DNA of 64,000 nucleotides from an uncultured Clostridia bacterium (GTDB taxonomy: Bacteria > Bacillota > Clostridia > TANB77 > CAG-508), in contig CAKPRA010000006.1 in assembly GCA_934180065.1 (NCBI GenBank), positions 1-64,000 on the forward strand, written 5' to 3'. A model generated the notes under the pieces. That model had not been told where the DNA came from, made no database searches, and saw only the letters and a list, made by a program, of their open reading frames with translations. The position numbers were made by a program, and so were the translations under genes. This document shows positions 17,146-26,264 of the stretch, one piece after another (within the stretch, counting starts at the first letter, position 1; every line of letters begins with the position of its first letter).

Positions 17146-18712
17146 TTAGTTTATTGATTTAAATTTTAAATATACGTATAATTTCTTTGTTTTATCTATT
17201 TCAATTTTATCAATAAAATCTGTTAATATTTCTTTTGTTATTGTAAAATTATCCTGCAACTTTAATTTTATGATTTCTAGAATGTTAGATGGATTTATAT
17301 TATCTTTAAAGTTTTTTAATTTAACAATTTCTTTTTTTAAATAAGATTGATGCTCTTTTTTTGAATTGTAAATTCTTTTGAAATCTTCTGATGAAATGAT
17401 GTTATTAATTTTATCATTATATAGTTTGTCAATTGTAACTGTGATTTTTGAGAGCTCTGTTGTATAAGAATTTATTTTTAAATTAATTTGATTTTGCTCT
17501 ATTTTATTAGTGTATGTTTTTATTAAATTTTCAAAATTGTTTTTATTGTAAGATTTTTTTATTAAATCAGATATAATGCTTATTATTGATGATTCAACAT
17601 AATCCATTCTAATAGAATGGGGAGTGCAATATCCAAGTTTTCCATTGGAAATATGTGTTCTACATCTAAAGTAGTATTTGGTTCCATTTGCTAAATGTCT
17701 TGAGGAACAACTCATTTTTTTTCCGCACTCATGACAGTATACTAATCCCTTTAATAAGTAATCATGAGATTTGGTTCGTGTTTGCTTTCTTAAATTTAGC
17801 ATTTCATTTGCCTTTTGAAATGTATTGTTATCAATAATTGGTTCGTGAGTATTTTTCACGATTTTCCATTCTTTTTCTGGTAACCTAATGCTTTTTTTAG
17901 ATTTATAATTTATTTTTCGAACTCTTCCTTGGACCATATTTCCAATGTAAACTTCATTTAGTATGATTTCTCTTATTCTGGAGTCAGACCACATATTACT
18001 GATTTTGGCTACTTTCAGACCTTTAGAAAGTGCATATTGAGAGGGAGTAGGGATTTTATTTTCATTTAATATATTAGCAATATTTCTACATGAATATCCG
18101 TAAACTGGCTTGATAAAAGATTTGCTTTACTATTGGTTTAGCTTCTTTATCTATAAATAATTTATTTGGAATTTTTTTATTTAGTTTGTAACCAAAAGGA
18201 GCTTTACCTCCAATAAAAAGCCCTAAATCTTGTTTGTTGTGTTTTACGCTTTTGATTTTATTAGAAATATCTTTTGCGTACATATCATTAAATACAGCTC
18301 TAAATGGGGTAATATCATTATTTGAGTTATCAGATTCTGTATCGATTCCATCTAAAAGGGCAATATATCTTACTTTGTGCTCTGGAAAGAATTTTTCAAG
18401 ATAGTATCCAGTGAGAATATAATCACGACCTAATCGAGATAAATCTTTTGTAATTATCATATTAATTTTCTTTTGAGAGATATCCTTTATTAAGTTTTTA
18501 AAACTAGGTCTATCAAATGTAGTTCCACTTATTCCATCATCAATATATTCATTATAAACTGTCAGATTGTAGTCATCTGTAAATGTTTTTAAAAGAGCTC
18601 TTTGATTTGAAATGCTTTCTGATTCGCCAGGTTTTAAATCTTCTTTTGATAATCTGATATATAATGCAACTTTATAGTATTCGGGATTAGTAATATTAAA
18701 AAGATTATTCAT
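17146..18712 (-). pseudogene. Serine recombinase of the sigK element, one frameshift
   Basis: Two parts in different frames. The N-terminal part (18712-18086) has the resolvase domain: KVALYIRLSKEDL with the catalytic Ser, NQRALLKTF, DDGISGTTFDRPSF, ITKDLSRLGRDY. The C-terminal part (from about 18105 down to 17146) restarts as GYSCRNIANILNENKIPTPS, then the recombinase domain, a zinc-ribbon (VYCHECGKKMSCSSRH) and a coiled coil. Near 18100 the minus strand reads CCAGTTTACGGATATTC; removing one T would rejoin QIFYQAS to GYSCRNIA. By analogy with SpoIVCA this enzyme should excise the element during sporulation. As written it would make a truncated, presumably inactive protein. Confidence 0.85.
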
Positions 18713-18827
18713 TTTTTAAAGTAAATCCTATTGAGTTTAATTCGGTTTCTATAAAGTTTGCACATATTTTATCAATTATATTTTCAATAGATTCTTTTGT
18801 GTTATTATAAATTAAAATATAGTCCAT
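18705..18827 (-). CDS. 40-residue protein at the element end, unknown
   Basis: 40 residues from an ATG with AGGAGG five bases upstream (18832-18837); longer in-frame starts exist but would run into the sigK 3' end. It overlaps the recombinase start by 8 bases, so the two are co-translated. The protein is small and helical (SIENIIDKICANFIETEL). I do not recognise it. Its place beside the recombinase at the element end makes it a candidate directionality or control factor; in C. difficile a separate small skin gene serves as excision directionality factor, but no similarity can be claimed. Confidence 0.6.
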   Translation of the reverse strand: MDYILIYNNTKESIENIIDKICANFIETELNSIGFTLKNE

Positions 18828-18870
18828 ATAGCCTCCTATTGAAGTATATTCACTATAGATTTTTTTATTA

Positions 18871-18893
18871 GTCATAAAAATGTTTTTATGTAT
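18871..18893 (+). repeat. Right att site of the sigK element
   Basis: GTCATAAAAATGTTTTTATG followed by TAT: inverted partner of the left end (15 of 18 positions) with the same TATGTAT core, directly before the SRIE codons of sigK. Confidence 0.8.
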
Positions 18894-18949
18894 CGAGAAT
18901 TGAAACCAAAGCAATTGGAAAACTTTCTAAAGAGTTTTATGAAGAATAA
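18893..18949 (+). CDS. sigK: Sigma-K C-terminal exon-like part
   Basis: TCG AGA ATT GAA ... GAA TAA encodes SRIETKAIGKLSKEFYEE, the end of the region 4.2 recognition helix and the C-terminus of sigma-K. There is no start codon or ribosome binding site; it is only expressed if joined to 15524-16168 after excision of the element. The reading frame across the TATGTAT core is exactly preserved. Confidence 0.92.
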   Translation, partial: SRIETKAIGKLSKEFYEE

Positions 18950-19083
18950 TTTGCTAAAGAGCAGTATAATAGTATGTGAATTAGCACAAACAAAGACTAG
19001 GACTTAAAATGTTTTAAACAGAGCAAATGCTGTTAATGTCCGCTTTGTTTTTAATTTTATTTTGAAGATTTGAAGAAAATAAG

Positions 19084-19119
19084 AAGAAAGCAACTATATT
19101 TACAAATAGTTGCTTTCTT
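19084..19119. terminator. Bidirectional terminator between sigK 3' end and tRNA-Glu
   Basis: Perfect 14-base stem AAGAAAGCAACTAT/ATAGTTGCTTTCTT with an 8-base loop. A- and T-rich flanks on both sides suit termination from either direction. Confidence 0.8.
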
Positions 19120-19133
19120 AAATATTATAAATT

Positions 19134-19208
19134 TGGTGACCCCTACGGGAATCGAACCCATGATTCGGCCTTGAGAGGGCCGCGTCTTAACCGCTTGACC
19201 AAGGGGCC
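19134..19208 (-). tRNA. tRNA-Glu(CTC)
   Basis: Read on the minus strand: acceptor GGCCCCT pairs with AGGGGTC, anticodon stem CGGCC/GGCCG with loop CTCTCAA giving anticodon CTC, TPsiC arm with GGTTCGATTCC, and encoded CCA (complement at 19134-19136). Confidence 0.93.
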
Positions 19209-19342
19209 ATAAATTGAATACTTAATATTTATAACATAAATAAATAGGATAGTCAAGAATTTTGAAAAAAATGTTGAAAATATAATATAAAGAATATATA
19301 ATGAGAAAAGATTTTTATACGGGTGTTAATATTTATAGATTT

Positions 19343-19530
19343 ATAATTATTAACAATTGCCGCATATGTATATATTTAAAAGTTTTGCCAAAACTGAGAA
19401 TATTGTATATAGGTTTTTGGTTATTTAAATATGCCGTATATATTAAAAATTCATTCCTTACTGGTTGCTTGTACAAAGTAGAGCGAAAGTGGTAGTTAAA
19501 AATGAATGACTGTGAATATTAATATATGGT
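19343..19530 (+). repeat. Decayed copies of the intergenic repeat families
   Basis: GCCGCATATGTATATATTTAAAA at about 19353 matches the outer arm of the nested element at 16228. From about 19433 comes ATATTAAAAATTCATTCCTTACTGG...TACAAAGTAGAGCGAAAGTGG, the 5' half of the 160-bp family. No 3' half is visible. The rest of this region before ktrB holds no gene that I can support. Confidence 0.6.
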
Positions 19531-19564
19531 TAAGAAAGTTTAATAAAGCAAAGGATAAATTAGC

Positions 19565-20986
19565 ATGAAAAAAGTAAAGAAAAATAAATTAACAGTTTCT
19601 CAAATATTAGTTTTAGGTGTACTTGGGAGTATTTTAATTGGAAGTATTTTGTTAAGATTACCAATTAGTAATGTGGAGGGAAAAAGTATTGGATTTGTAG
19701 ATAGTTTATTTACTGCAACTTCCGCTGTTTGTGTAACTGGACTTAATACAATAGTTCCTGCTGATCAATTTTCAATTTTTGGAAAAGTCGTGTTAATGTG
19801 TTTAATAGAAATTGGTGGAATTGGATTCATGAGTTTTATAGCATTAATATTAATGATTATGAGGAAAAAAATTAATTTATCAGAGCAGATTTTAATTAAA
19901 GAATCATTAAATCAAAATAATGAAAATGGTATAATAAAACTTATAAAGAAGATTTTTTTATATATTATAGTTGTTGAGTTTATAGGAGCAATTTTATTAT
20001 CAATAAGATTTATACCAGAATATGGATTAAAAACAGGAATTTTCTATTCAATATTCCATTCAATATCTGCGGTTTGTAATGCTGGGTTTGATATATTAGG
20101 AAGCACTAGTCTTATAAAATATCAAAATGATGCTTTAGTTTCAATTGTTGTTATGTTATTAATAATTATAGGAGGTCTTGGGTATACTGTTTGGAATGAT
20201 ATAATTTTAGCAGTAAAAAAGATATTTAAAAGAAAAAGTAAATTGGGTAAAATATTTAGTGAATTAACAGTACATACAAAAATTGTTTTGATTACAACTT
20301 TAATTTTGATAGTATCAGGGGCAATATTTACATTTTTATTGGAAAAAGATAATTCTAATATAATGAAAGATGATAATATAGGAACAAAGATTTTGAAGTC
20401 TTGTTTTTATTCTGTAACATTAAGAACAGCAGGATTTGAAACAGTTGATACAACAAATCTTACAACTGCAAGTAAGTTTATATCAATATTTTATATGTTT
20501 ATTGGAGGATCGCCTGGAAGTACAGCAGGTGGAATAAAAACAACAACATTTGCAATTTTAATATTTATGGTAATAGGATATTTAAAAGGTTATGAAAATA
20601 CTGTAATGCATAAGAGGACAATTTCACAGAAAATCTTAAAAAGAGCAATTGTTATTTTTGCGGTTAGTATAATATTTGTAATGACGGCAATTATAAGTTT
20701 AACTATTACAGAAGACCTTTATCAAGAGCAACAATCAGCAATGAACCAATTGAATAATACAAAATTCGGATTTATGGATATAATATATGAAGTTTTTTCT
20801 GCATATGCAACTGTGGGGGTTACTTTAGGAATAACTCCAAAATTAAGTGTAATTGGAAAAATAATCATAATGTTATTAATGTTTGTTGGTAGAGTGGGTC
20901 CAATCACGATATCATATGCAGTGCTGAAAAAGAGCAATGCACAAAAGAAATTTAATTATCCAGAATGTGATATACTGGTAGGATAG
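19565..20986 (+). CDS. ktrB: Potassium uptake protein, TrkH/KtrB family
   Basis: 473 residues, about ten hydrophobic segments arranged as four MPM repeats. Pore loops are visible: TSAVCVTGLNT, ISAVCNAGFD, RTAGFETVD and ATVGVTLG. It is the membrane pore of a Ktr potassium transporter. The gene is followed 9 bases later by the KtrA subunit. AAAGGAT lies about 10 bases before the ATG. No cyclic-di-AMP riboswitch was recognised upstream. Confidence 0.92.
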   Translation: MKKVKKNKLTVSQILVLGVLGSILIGSILLRLPISNVEGKSIGFVDSLFTATSAVCVTGLNTIVPADQFSIFGKVVLMCLIEIGGIGFMSFIALILMIMRKKINLSEQILIKESLNQNNENGIIKLIKKIFLYIIVVEFIGAILLSIRFIPEYGLKTGIFYSIFHSISAVCNAGFDILGSTSLIKYQNDALVSIVVMLLIIIGGLGYTVWNDIILAVKKIFKRKSKLGKIFSELTVHTKIVLITTLILIVSGAIFTFLLEKDNSNIMKDDNIGTKILKSCFYSVTLRTAGFETVDTTNLTTASKFISIFYMFIGGSPGSTAGGIKTTTFAILIFMVIGYLKGYENTVMHKRTISQKILKRAIVIFAVSIIFVMTAIISLTITEDLYQEQQSAMNQLNNTKFGFMDIIYEVFSAYATVGVTLGITPKLSVIGKIIIMLLMFVGRVGPITISYAVLKKSNAQKKFNYPECDILVG

Positions 20987-20995
20987 GAGATAATA

Positions 20996-21637
20996 ATGAG
21001 AAAATTAAATATATTGGTAATAGGATTAAATACATTTGGACAAAGTATAGTAAAACAATTATACGAATATAATTGCGATGTACTTGCTGTTGATAAAGAT
21101 ATTGAGAGAGTAGAAGAAGTTGTTGATTTCGCTACAGAAGCAATTCAGTTAGATATTAAAGATTCCACGGATTTGAAAAGATTGCCACTAGAAAATTTTG
21201 ATGTAGCAGTTGTTGCAATGCAAGATTTAGGTTCAAGTATAATGGCATCAATGTTTTGTTTAGATGCTGGGATTAAGAAAATTATTGCAAGATCTACAAG
21301 TAATCTTCATAAAAAAATATTAGAAAAAATAGGTGTTAATACAATTGTTTCTCCTGATAAAGATATGGGAATAAGATTAGCAAAAGGTATAATGGATATA
21401 AATGTAATGGAAGCAATTAATATTTCAGATAATTATGACATTGTTGAAATAAAAGCTAGAGATAAATGGATAGGAAAAACATTGAGGGACTTAAAGTTTA
21501 GAAATAATTTTGGAATGAATGTATTATTGGTAAAAAAAGAAAATACGAAATTAGAAATCTCTCCAAATGGGGATTATAAAATTGAGCCTAATGATAGATT
21601 AGTTGTTATAGATGATAAAAATACAGGGGAAGAATAA
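20996..21637 (+). CDS. ktrA: Potassium uptake regulatory subunit KtrA (RCK domains)
   Basis: 213 residues. N-terminal RCK_N Rossmann domain (LVIGLNTFGQSIVKQL, then AVDKDIERVEEV), and a C-terminal RCK_C domain (about 140-210) ending RLVVIDDK. It forms the cytoplasmic octameric ring that gates KtrB by binding ATP/ADP, and RCK_C of this family can bind cyclic-di-AMP. Directly downstream of ktrB, same operon. A strong terminator follows. Confidence 0.9.
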   Translation: MRKLNILVIGLNTFGQSIVKQLYEYNCDVLAVDKDIERVEEVVDFATEAIQLDIKDSTDLKRLPLENFDVAVVAMQDLGSSIMASMFCLDAGIKKIIARSTSNLHKKILEKIGVNTIVSPDKDMGIRLAKGIMDINVMEAINISDNYDIVEIKARDKWIGKTLRDLKFRNNFGMNVLLVKKENTKLEISPNGDYKIEPNDRLVVIDDKNTGEE

Positions 21638-21642
21638 TAAAA

Positions 21643-21675
21643 GGACTTTAAAATTTTTGATAAATTTTAAAGTCC
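21643..21675. terminator. Convergent terminator between ktrA and glmS
   Basis: Perfect 14-base stem GGACTTTAAAATTT/AAATTTTAAAGTCC with T-rich tract on the plus strand and A-rich flank on the other side. Confidence 0.85.
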
Positions 21676-21681
21676 ATATTT

Positions 21682-23523
21682 TTATTCTACGGTTACGGAT
21701 TTAGCTAAGTTTCTAGGTTTGTCAACATCTAATCCTTTCTCTTTTGATATATAATAAGCAAGTAGTTGCAATGGTATAACAGATAGAATTGGTGCAATAA
21801 GAGGATTTGTTTTTTCAATTGTTATAACATTGTCAAATTCTGAATTTGATAAATCTAAATTAGTTATAATAAAAGTTTTTGCTCCACGAGTTATTACTTC
21901 TTGAATATTGCTAATAGACTTTTCTACTAGTTTTTCGTCAGTTAATATACTAATAACGGTTATTCCTTTTTCTATTAATGCTATTGGGCCATGTTTTAGC
22001 TCTCCAGATGCATATGCCTCAGAATGTATATATGATATTTCTTTTAATTTTAGAGAACCTTCTAAGGCAACATTATAATCAGTTCCTCTTCCAATAAAGA
22101 ATATATCTTTTTCATTATGTATTTTCTTTGCAAAAGACTTTACAGATTCAGCTGTTTTTAGAGATGTTTCTATTTTGGCAGGTAAATCTAAGATATCTTT
22201 CTTTAGATTTTCTAAGGTTTCTGTATCTGTACTTTCTAATATTTCAGCTAAGTAAATTGCTAAAATTCCTAATAATACAACTTGTGATGTATATGCCTTT
22301 GTTGATGCAACAGCTATTTCCGGTCCAGCATGTGTATAAACAGTGTAATCAGCTTCTCTGGTTATAGAGCTTCCTATAACATTTGAAACTGCAAGAGTTT
22401 TTGCTCCGTTATTTTTGCATAATTTTAAAGCTGCAATTGTATCTGCAGTTTCACCAGACTGACTAATAAAAATACATAAAGTTTTTTCATTTACAATAGG
22501 ATTTCTATATCTGAACTCTGAAGCAACATCTACTTCAACAGGAATATGACATAGATTTTCTATAAATTTTTTACCTGTTAATCCAGCATGCATAGCTGTT
22601 CCACAAGCTACAATATAAATTCTGCTTATAGTTTCTAGATAATCTTTTGAAATATCTATATCACTAAAATCAGTTTTCTCGTTTAACTTCAATCTTGAAC
22701 CGATAGTTTCTCTTATTGCATTTGGTTGTTCATAAATTTCCTTTAACATATAATCATCATAGCCATTTTTTTCTGCTGCTGATGCTGCCCATTCTATATT
22801 TTTAATTTCCTTATTATGCTCTATTAAATTTGAATCATAGAATTTAATCATATCTTTTTTGATAAGTGCATATTCATAGTCATCTAAAAGATAAAAATCT
22901 CTAGTATATTCTAGTAAAGCTGGGATATCTGATGCAATATGATATGATTCTGTGCTTTTTCCAATGACTAAAGGACTATCTTTTCTTACAACAATCATTT
23001 CATCAGGATATAATGATGATAAAACTTCTATTGCAAAACTTCCTTTTAAATCCGCAGTTGCTTTTTGCACAGCTGATAAAAATTTATTATCAGTATTATC
23101 AATGTTTTTTGTAAAATAGTAGTGAATAAGGTTTGGAATTACTTCTGTATCTGTTTGTGATAAAAATTTGTATCCATTATCAGATAAAAATTTTCTCAAA
23201 TCACTATAATTTTCAATAATTCCATTATGAACAACTGCAAATGTTTCGCTATTATCCATATGAGGGTGAGAATTTTCTTTTGAAGGTTTTCCATGAGTTG
23301 CCCATCTAGTATGAGCAATACCAATTGTTCCAGTTAATTTATCAATTCCTTTTATATTATTTAAATTTTTTACTCTCCCTTTGTCTTTCATAACACAAAT
23401 TTTGCCATTTTCGATAGAAGCTATTCCTGCTGAATCATAACCTCTATATTCTAAGGCTAAAAGACCATTAATTAAAATTGGACAAGCTGTTTTTCCTCCA
23501 ACATAACCAACAATTCCACACAT
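21682..23523 (-). CDS. glmS: Glutamine-fructose-6-phosphate aminotransferase
   Basis: 613 residues. The mature start MCGIVGYVGG exposes the catalytic Cys of the glutaminase domain; a longer in-frame reading upstream is ruled out because it lies inside the glmS ribozyme. HTRWATHGKPS, HNGIIENY, two SIS domains (VACGTAMHAGL, FISQSGETADT, SEAYASGELKHGPIAL) and the terminal DVDKPRNLAKSVTVE are all normal. It makes glucosamine-6-phosphate for peptidoglycan. Expression is controlled by the ribozyme in its leader. Confidence 0.97.
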   Translation of the reverse strand: MCGIVGYVGGKTACPILINGLLALEYRGYDSAGIASIENGKICVMKDKGRVKNLNNIKGIDKLTGTIGIAHTRWATHGKPSKENSHPHMDNSETFAVVHNGIIENYSDLRKFLSDNGYKFLSQTDTEVIPNLIHYYFTKNIDNTDNKFLSAVQKATADLKGSFAIEVLSSLYPDEMIVVRKDSPLVIGKSTESYHIASDIPALLEYTRDFYLLDDYEYALIKKDMIKFYDSNLIEHNKEIKNIEWAASAAEKNGYDDYMLKEIYEQPNAIRETIGSRLKLNEKTDFSDIDISKDYLETISRIYIVACGTAMHAGLTGKKFIENLCHIPVEVDVASEFRYRNPIVNEKTLCIFISQSGETADTIAALKLCKNNGAKTLAVSNVIGSSITREADYTVYTHAGPEIAVASTKAYTSQVVLLGILAIYLAEILESTDTETLENLKKDILDLPAKIETSLKTAESVKSFAKKIHNEKDIFFIGRGTDYNVALEGSLKLKEISYIHSEAYASGELKHGPIALIEKGITVISILTDEKLVEKSISNIQEVITRGAKTFIITNLDLSNSEFDNVITIEKTNPLIAPILSVIPLQLLAYYISKEKGLDVDKPRNLAKSVTVE

Positions 23524-23574
23524 AAAAATCACAATCCTTTCTTTAGTTAAGTTCAAAAGATATACGAATTTTAA

Positions 23575-23713
23575 TGCTATGAATATTTTTCTGTAAACAG
23601 TATTACTACTGATTTTTGTAAATATTCTAATGACTAGCACTTGCCATAGAGCATCCGCCGAAAACTCGATAAACTCTAACCTCGTCAACAATATATAATA
23701 TTGCTCTGGCGCT
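23575..23713 (-). ncRNA. glmS ribozyme
   Basis: On the minus strand, AAGCGCCAGAGC begins the core, followed by GTTGACGAGGTTAGAGTTTA, TCGAGTTTTCGGCGGATGCT and CTATGGC. These match the conserved core of the glucosamine-6-phosphate-activated self-cleaving ribozyme, with the cleavage site before the G at 23712. The 3' limit (P3-P4 region) is approximate. Confidence 0.93.
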
Positions 23714-23760
23714 TAAATAGTAACCTCCTTACTTAATTTTTTGTATATCTTTATGTGCAT

Positions 23761-23789
23761 ATAGTATACTAAAATTTTCTTTTTGGCAA
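23761..23789 (-). promoter_or_regulatory. Probable promoter of glmS
   Basis: Minus strand: TTGCCA (23784-23789) and TACTAT (23761-23766), 17 bases apart, about 50 bases before the ribozyme core. Confidence 0.5.
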
Positions 23790-23865
23790 GAGGGAAAAGA
23801 GGGAAAGGGGGACGGTTCTCTTTTCCCAGATTTGGGAAAAAGGGACAGATTTGAATTTGACACCT
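23790..23865. repeat. REP-like palindrome, probable transposase-associated relic
   Basis: GGGGGACGGTTCTCTTTTCC is followed by CCCAGATTTGGGAAAAAGGG and TTTGACACC. The CTTTTCCCA/TGGGAAAAAG hairpin and the GGGGGACGGTTCT motif resemble short mobile repeats that travel with Transposase_17/RAYT-like genes in Firmicutes. No transposase lies nearby. Confidence 0.5.
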
Positions 23866-23912
23866 ATAAGATATAAATGTATAATTAAGAAAATTATGTA
23901 GGAGGTATCTAA

Positions 23913-24389
23913 ATGGAACAAGAAACAATAAATATGTTATATATGTATTCACTAGCATTATCAATGGTTATACTAATGGTAATGGCTATAATTTTTACAA
24001 TCTTATTTATGTCAAAAAAAATAGGTCAATGGGGAATATTTGCAAAAGCAGGAGTTCCTGAATGGAAATCAATTATACCAGTTTATAATCAAATAACATT
24101 ATTAAAAATATGTAAATTAAGTCCATGGCTCGTTTTATTATATTTGGATTTTATAATTCCTGTCATAGGGTATGTAGCTGGCAGAGATATTAAATGGATT
24201 ACTATAATTATGTTAATAGGGTTGTTGGTATATAGATTTTTAATATCAATAAGATTAGGTCAGTCTTATAAAAAAGGAGATGCATTTTCGTTTTTTATGG
24301 CTATATTACCTTCAATATTTTTTCCTATAATTGGATGCTCTAAAAATGAAAAGTTTACAGAGGTAATTACAAATAAGAAAAATAAATAA
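23913..24389 (+). CDS. DUF5684-type small membrane protein
   Basis: 158 residues with four hydrophobic segments. The stretch IFAKAGVPEWKSIIPVYNQI and IRLGQSYKKGDAFSFFMAIL match the DUF5684 pattern (KAG.P.W..iIPvYN). Function unknown; membrane location is evident. AGGAGG precedes the ATG. Confidence 0.7.
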   Translation: MEQETINMLYMYSLALSMVILMVMAIIFTILFMSKKIGQWGIFAKAGVPEWKSIIPVYNQITLLKICKLSPWLVLLYLDFIIPVIGYVAGRDIKWITIIMLIGLLVYRFLISIRLGQSYKKGDAFSFFMAILPSIFFPIIGCSKNEKFTEVITNKKNK

Positions 24390-24446
24390 GATACTGTTAA
24401 AAATCTATTACACTAAAGATGGACTGAGTAATATGAGGGGTTATAA

Positions 24447-26240
24447 ATGTTTGATATTGAAAAAGAGCTAAAAAAATTACCTGATAAACCAGGTGTATAT
24501 ATAATGCATGATAAGAATGATAAAATTATATATGTAGGGAAAGCTATAAATTTAAAAAGAAGAGTTACATCATATTTTAGAAAGACAAATAAAACTAAAA
24601 GAATACAAAACATGGTGGCTTTAATTGATCATTTTGAATACATTGTTGTAGAGAATGAAGCTGAAGCATTAATTTTGGAGTGTAATTTAATCAAAAAAAA
24701 TATGCCAAAATTTAATGTTCTTTTGAAAGATGACAAGACATATCCATACATAAAAATAAATGTAAAGGATGATTATCCAGGGGTATATATTACAAGAAGA
24801 GCTATTAATGACGGTTCAAAATATTTTGGACCATATGCTAATTCTGGAAGTGCAAAGGAAATGGTTGATTTTATAAAAGAAAAGTTTAAAATTAGACAAT
24901 GTAAAAGCTTCAAATATAAAGATAGACCATGTCTTAATTATCATATAAAAAAGTGTTTTGCACCTTGTATGGGATATGTTTCTAAAGAAGAATATAGAAA
25001 ACAAATTGATGAAATTATCGACTTGCTAGAGGGAAAAACAGATAAAATTATAAGAGATTTGAAATTTCAGATGGAAGAAGCTTCTAATAAAATGAATTAT
25101 GAACAAGCAGCATATTTGAGAGATAAAATAATTGCAATTGAGAATGTTTCAAAACGCCAAAAAGTTTCTAATATAGGTGAAAATGATATTGACGTAATTG
25201 GTCTTGCAAGAAATGATTTTGAAGTGTGTATTGAGATATTTTTTGTTAGAAAAAATAAGATGATTGGAAGGGCACACTACTTTTTTAAAGGCTTACAAGA
25301 TGAAGAAAAATCAGAAATAATATCTAGTTTTATAAAACAGTTTTATATAGGCAAAACCGATTTACCAAATAAGATTATGATAAAAGAAGATATTGAAGAT
25401 AAAGAGCTTTTGGAAATGTTATTAACAGGACAAGCTGAAAGAAAAGTTGAAATTAAAACTCCACAAAAAGGTGAGAAACTTAGACTTGTGGAAATGGCTG
25501 AAAATAATGCATATGTTACTTTAAGTAATAAAGAAAAAGATAAATACAATGTTTTGACAGAGCTTAAAGAAGTTTTAAATTTAAGTGATTATCCAAGAAA
25601 AATAGAGTGTTATGATATTTCTAATATATCTGGTAATTTTATTGTTGCCGGAATGTGTGTGATGGAAAATGGAGTAATAAAAAAGAACTTGTCAAGAAGA
25701 TTTAAAATAAAATCAGTAGTTAATAATCAAGATGATCCAAAATGTATGAATGAAGTAATTTACAGAAGATTGAAACATTCAATAGATACTGAGAATTCAG
25801 GCTTTGGTAGATTACCTGATGTTATTTTTGTTGATGGTGGTATTACTCAAATAAGAGCTGCAAAGCAGGCGATGAGTGATTTGAATTTGAATATACCAAT
25901 TTTTGGAATGGTAAAAAATGATAAACACCAAACAAGAGCTTTAATGGATGAAAATAGGCAAGAATTGAAAATTTCGCAAAGTTTGCTTGGTGCTATAACA
26001 ATGTTTCAAGATTCAGTTCATGATACAGCTATTGGATATCATAGAAAATTGAGAGATGAAGCTATGATACAGTCTGTATTGGATACTATTCCTGGAATTG
26101 GTACTACTAAAAAAGCTTTGTTGTTAAAAAAATTTGGAAGCGTTGATAAAATTAAGGTCGCATCAGTTAAAGATTTAACTGAAATTAAAGGAATTAATGA
26201 AAATCTTGCTAATGAGATTTTGAGATATTTGAATAATTAA
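24447..26240 (+). CDS. uvrC: Excinuclease ABC subunit C
   Basis: 597 residues. GIY-YIG nuclease domain (PGVYIMHDKNDKIIYVGKA), the Cys cluster C..(x)..CLNYHIKKCFAPC, UVR helix (KMNYEQAAYLRDKI), the RNase H-like C-terminal nuclease domain (IECYDISNISG, VFVDGG-type VIFVDGGITQ, GYHRKLRDEAM) and the terminal helix-hairpin-helix pair (IPGIGTTKKALLLKKFGSV). It makes both incisions in nucleotide excision repair with UvrAB. The start has GGGG upstream and fits homologues. Confidence 0.97.
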   Translation: MFDIEKELKKLPDKPGVYIMHDKNDKIIYVGKAINLKRRVTSYFRKTNKTKRIQNMVALIDHFEYIVVENEAEALILECNLIKKNMPKFNVLLKDDKTYPYIKINVKDDYPGVYITRRAINDGSKYFGPYANSGSAKEMVDFIKEKFKIRQCKSFKYKDRPCLNYHIKKCFAPCMGYVSKEEYRKQIDEIIDLLEGKTDKIIRDLKFQMEEASNKMNYEQAAYLRDKIIAIENVSKRQKVSNIGENDIDVIGLARNDFEVCIEIFFVRKNKMIGRAHYFFKGLQDEEKSEIISSFIKQFYIGKTDLPNKIMIKEDIEDKELLEMLLTGQAERKVEIKTPQKGEKLRLVEMAENNAYVTLSNKEKDKYNVLTELKEVLNLSDYPRKIECYDISNISGNFIVAGMCVMENGVIKKNLSRRFKIKSVVNNQDDPKCMNEVIYRRLKHSIDTENSGFGRLPDVIFVDGGITQIRAAKQAMSDLNLNIPIFGMVKNDKHQTRALMDENRQELKISQSLLGAITMFQDSVHDTAIGYHRKLRDEAMIQSVLDTIPGIGTTKKALLLKKFGSVDKIKVASVKDLTEIKGINENLANEILRYLNN

Positions 26241-26264
26241 AATGTTTTTTGTGGGAGGAAAAAA

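Larger units (their letters stand above)
16163..18893. mobile_element. Skin-like intervening element inside sigK
   Basis: The element of 2,724 bp is bounded by TATGTAT at 16163-16169 and 18887-18893. Just inside lie imperfect inverted repeats, TAGAAACGTTTATATGAC at 16169-16186 and GTCATAAAAATGTTTTTA at 18871-18888, matching at 15 of 18 positions in opposite orientation. Excision between the repeats would restore sigK in frame and make a circle with a dyad-symmetric junction centred on TGTA. It encodes a serine recombinase, a 40-codon ORF and a TspO-like protein on the minus strand, plus nested intergenic repeats. In B. subtilis and C. difficile, sigK is likewise interrupted by an excisable skin prophage, but those are far larger. 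Confidence 0.9.

Noticed and set aside
23524..23691. An N-terminal extension of GlmS by 56 codons
   Set aside because: The extension lies inside the glmS ribozyme and would hide the catalytic Cys that must be at position 2 of the mature protein.
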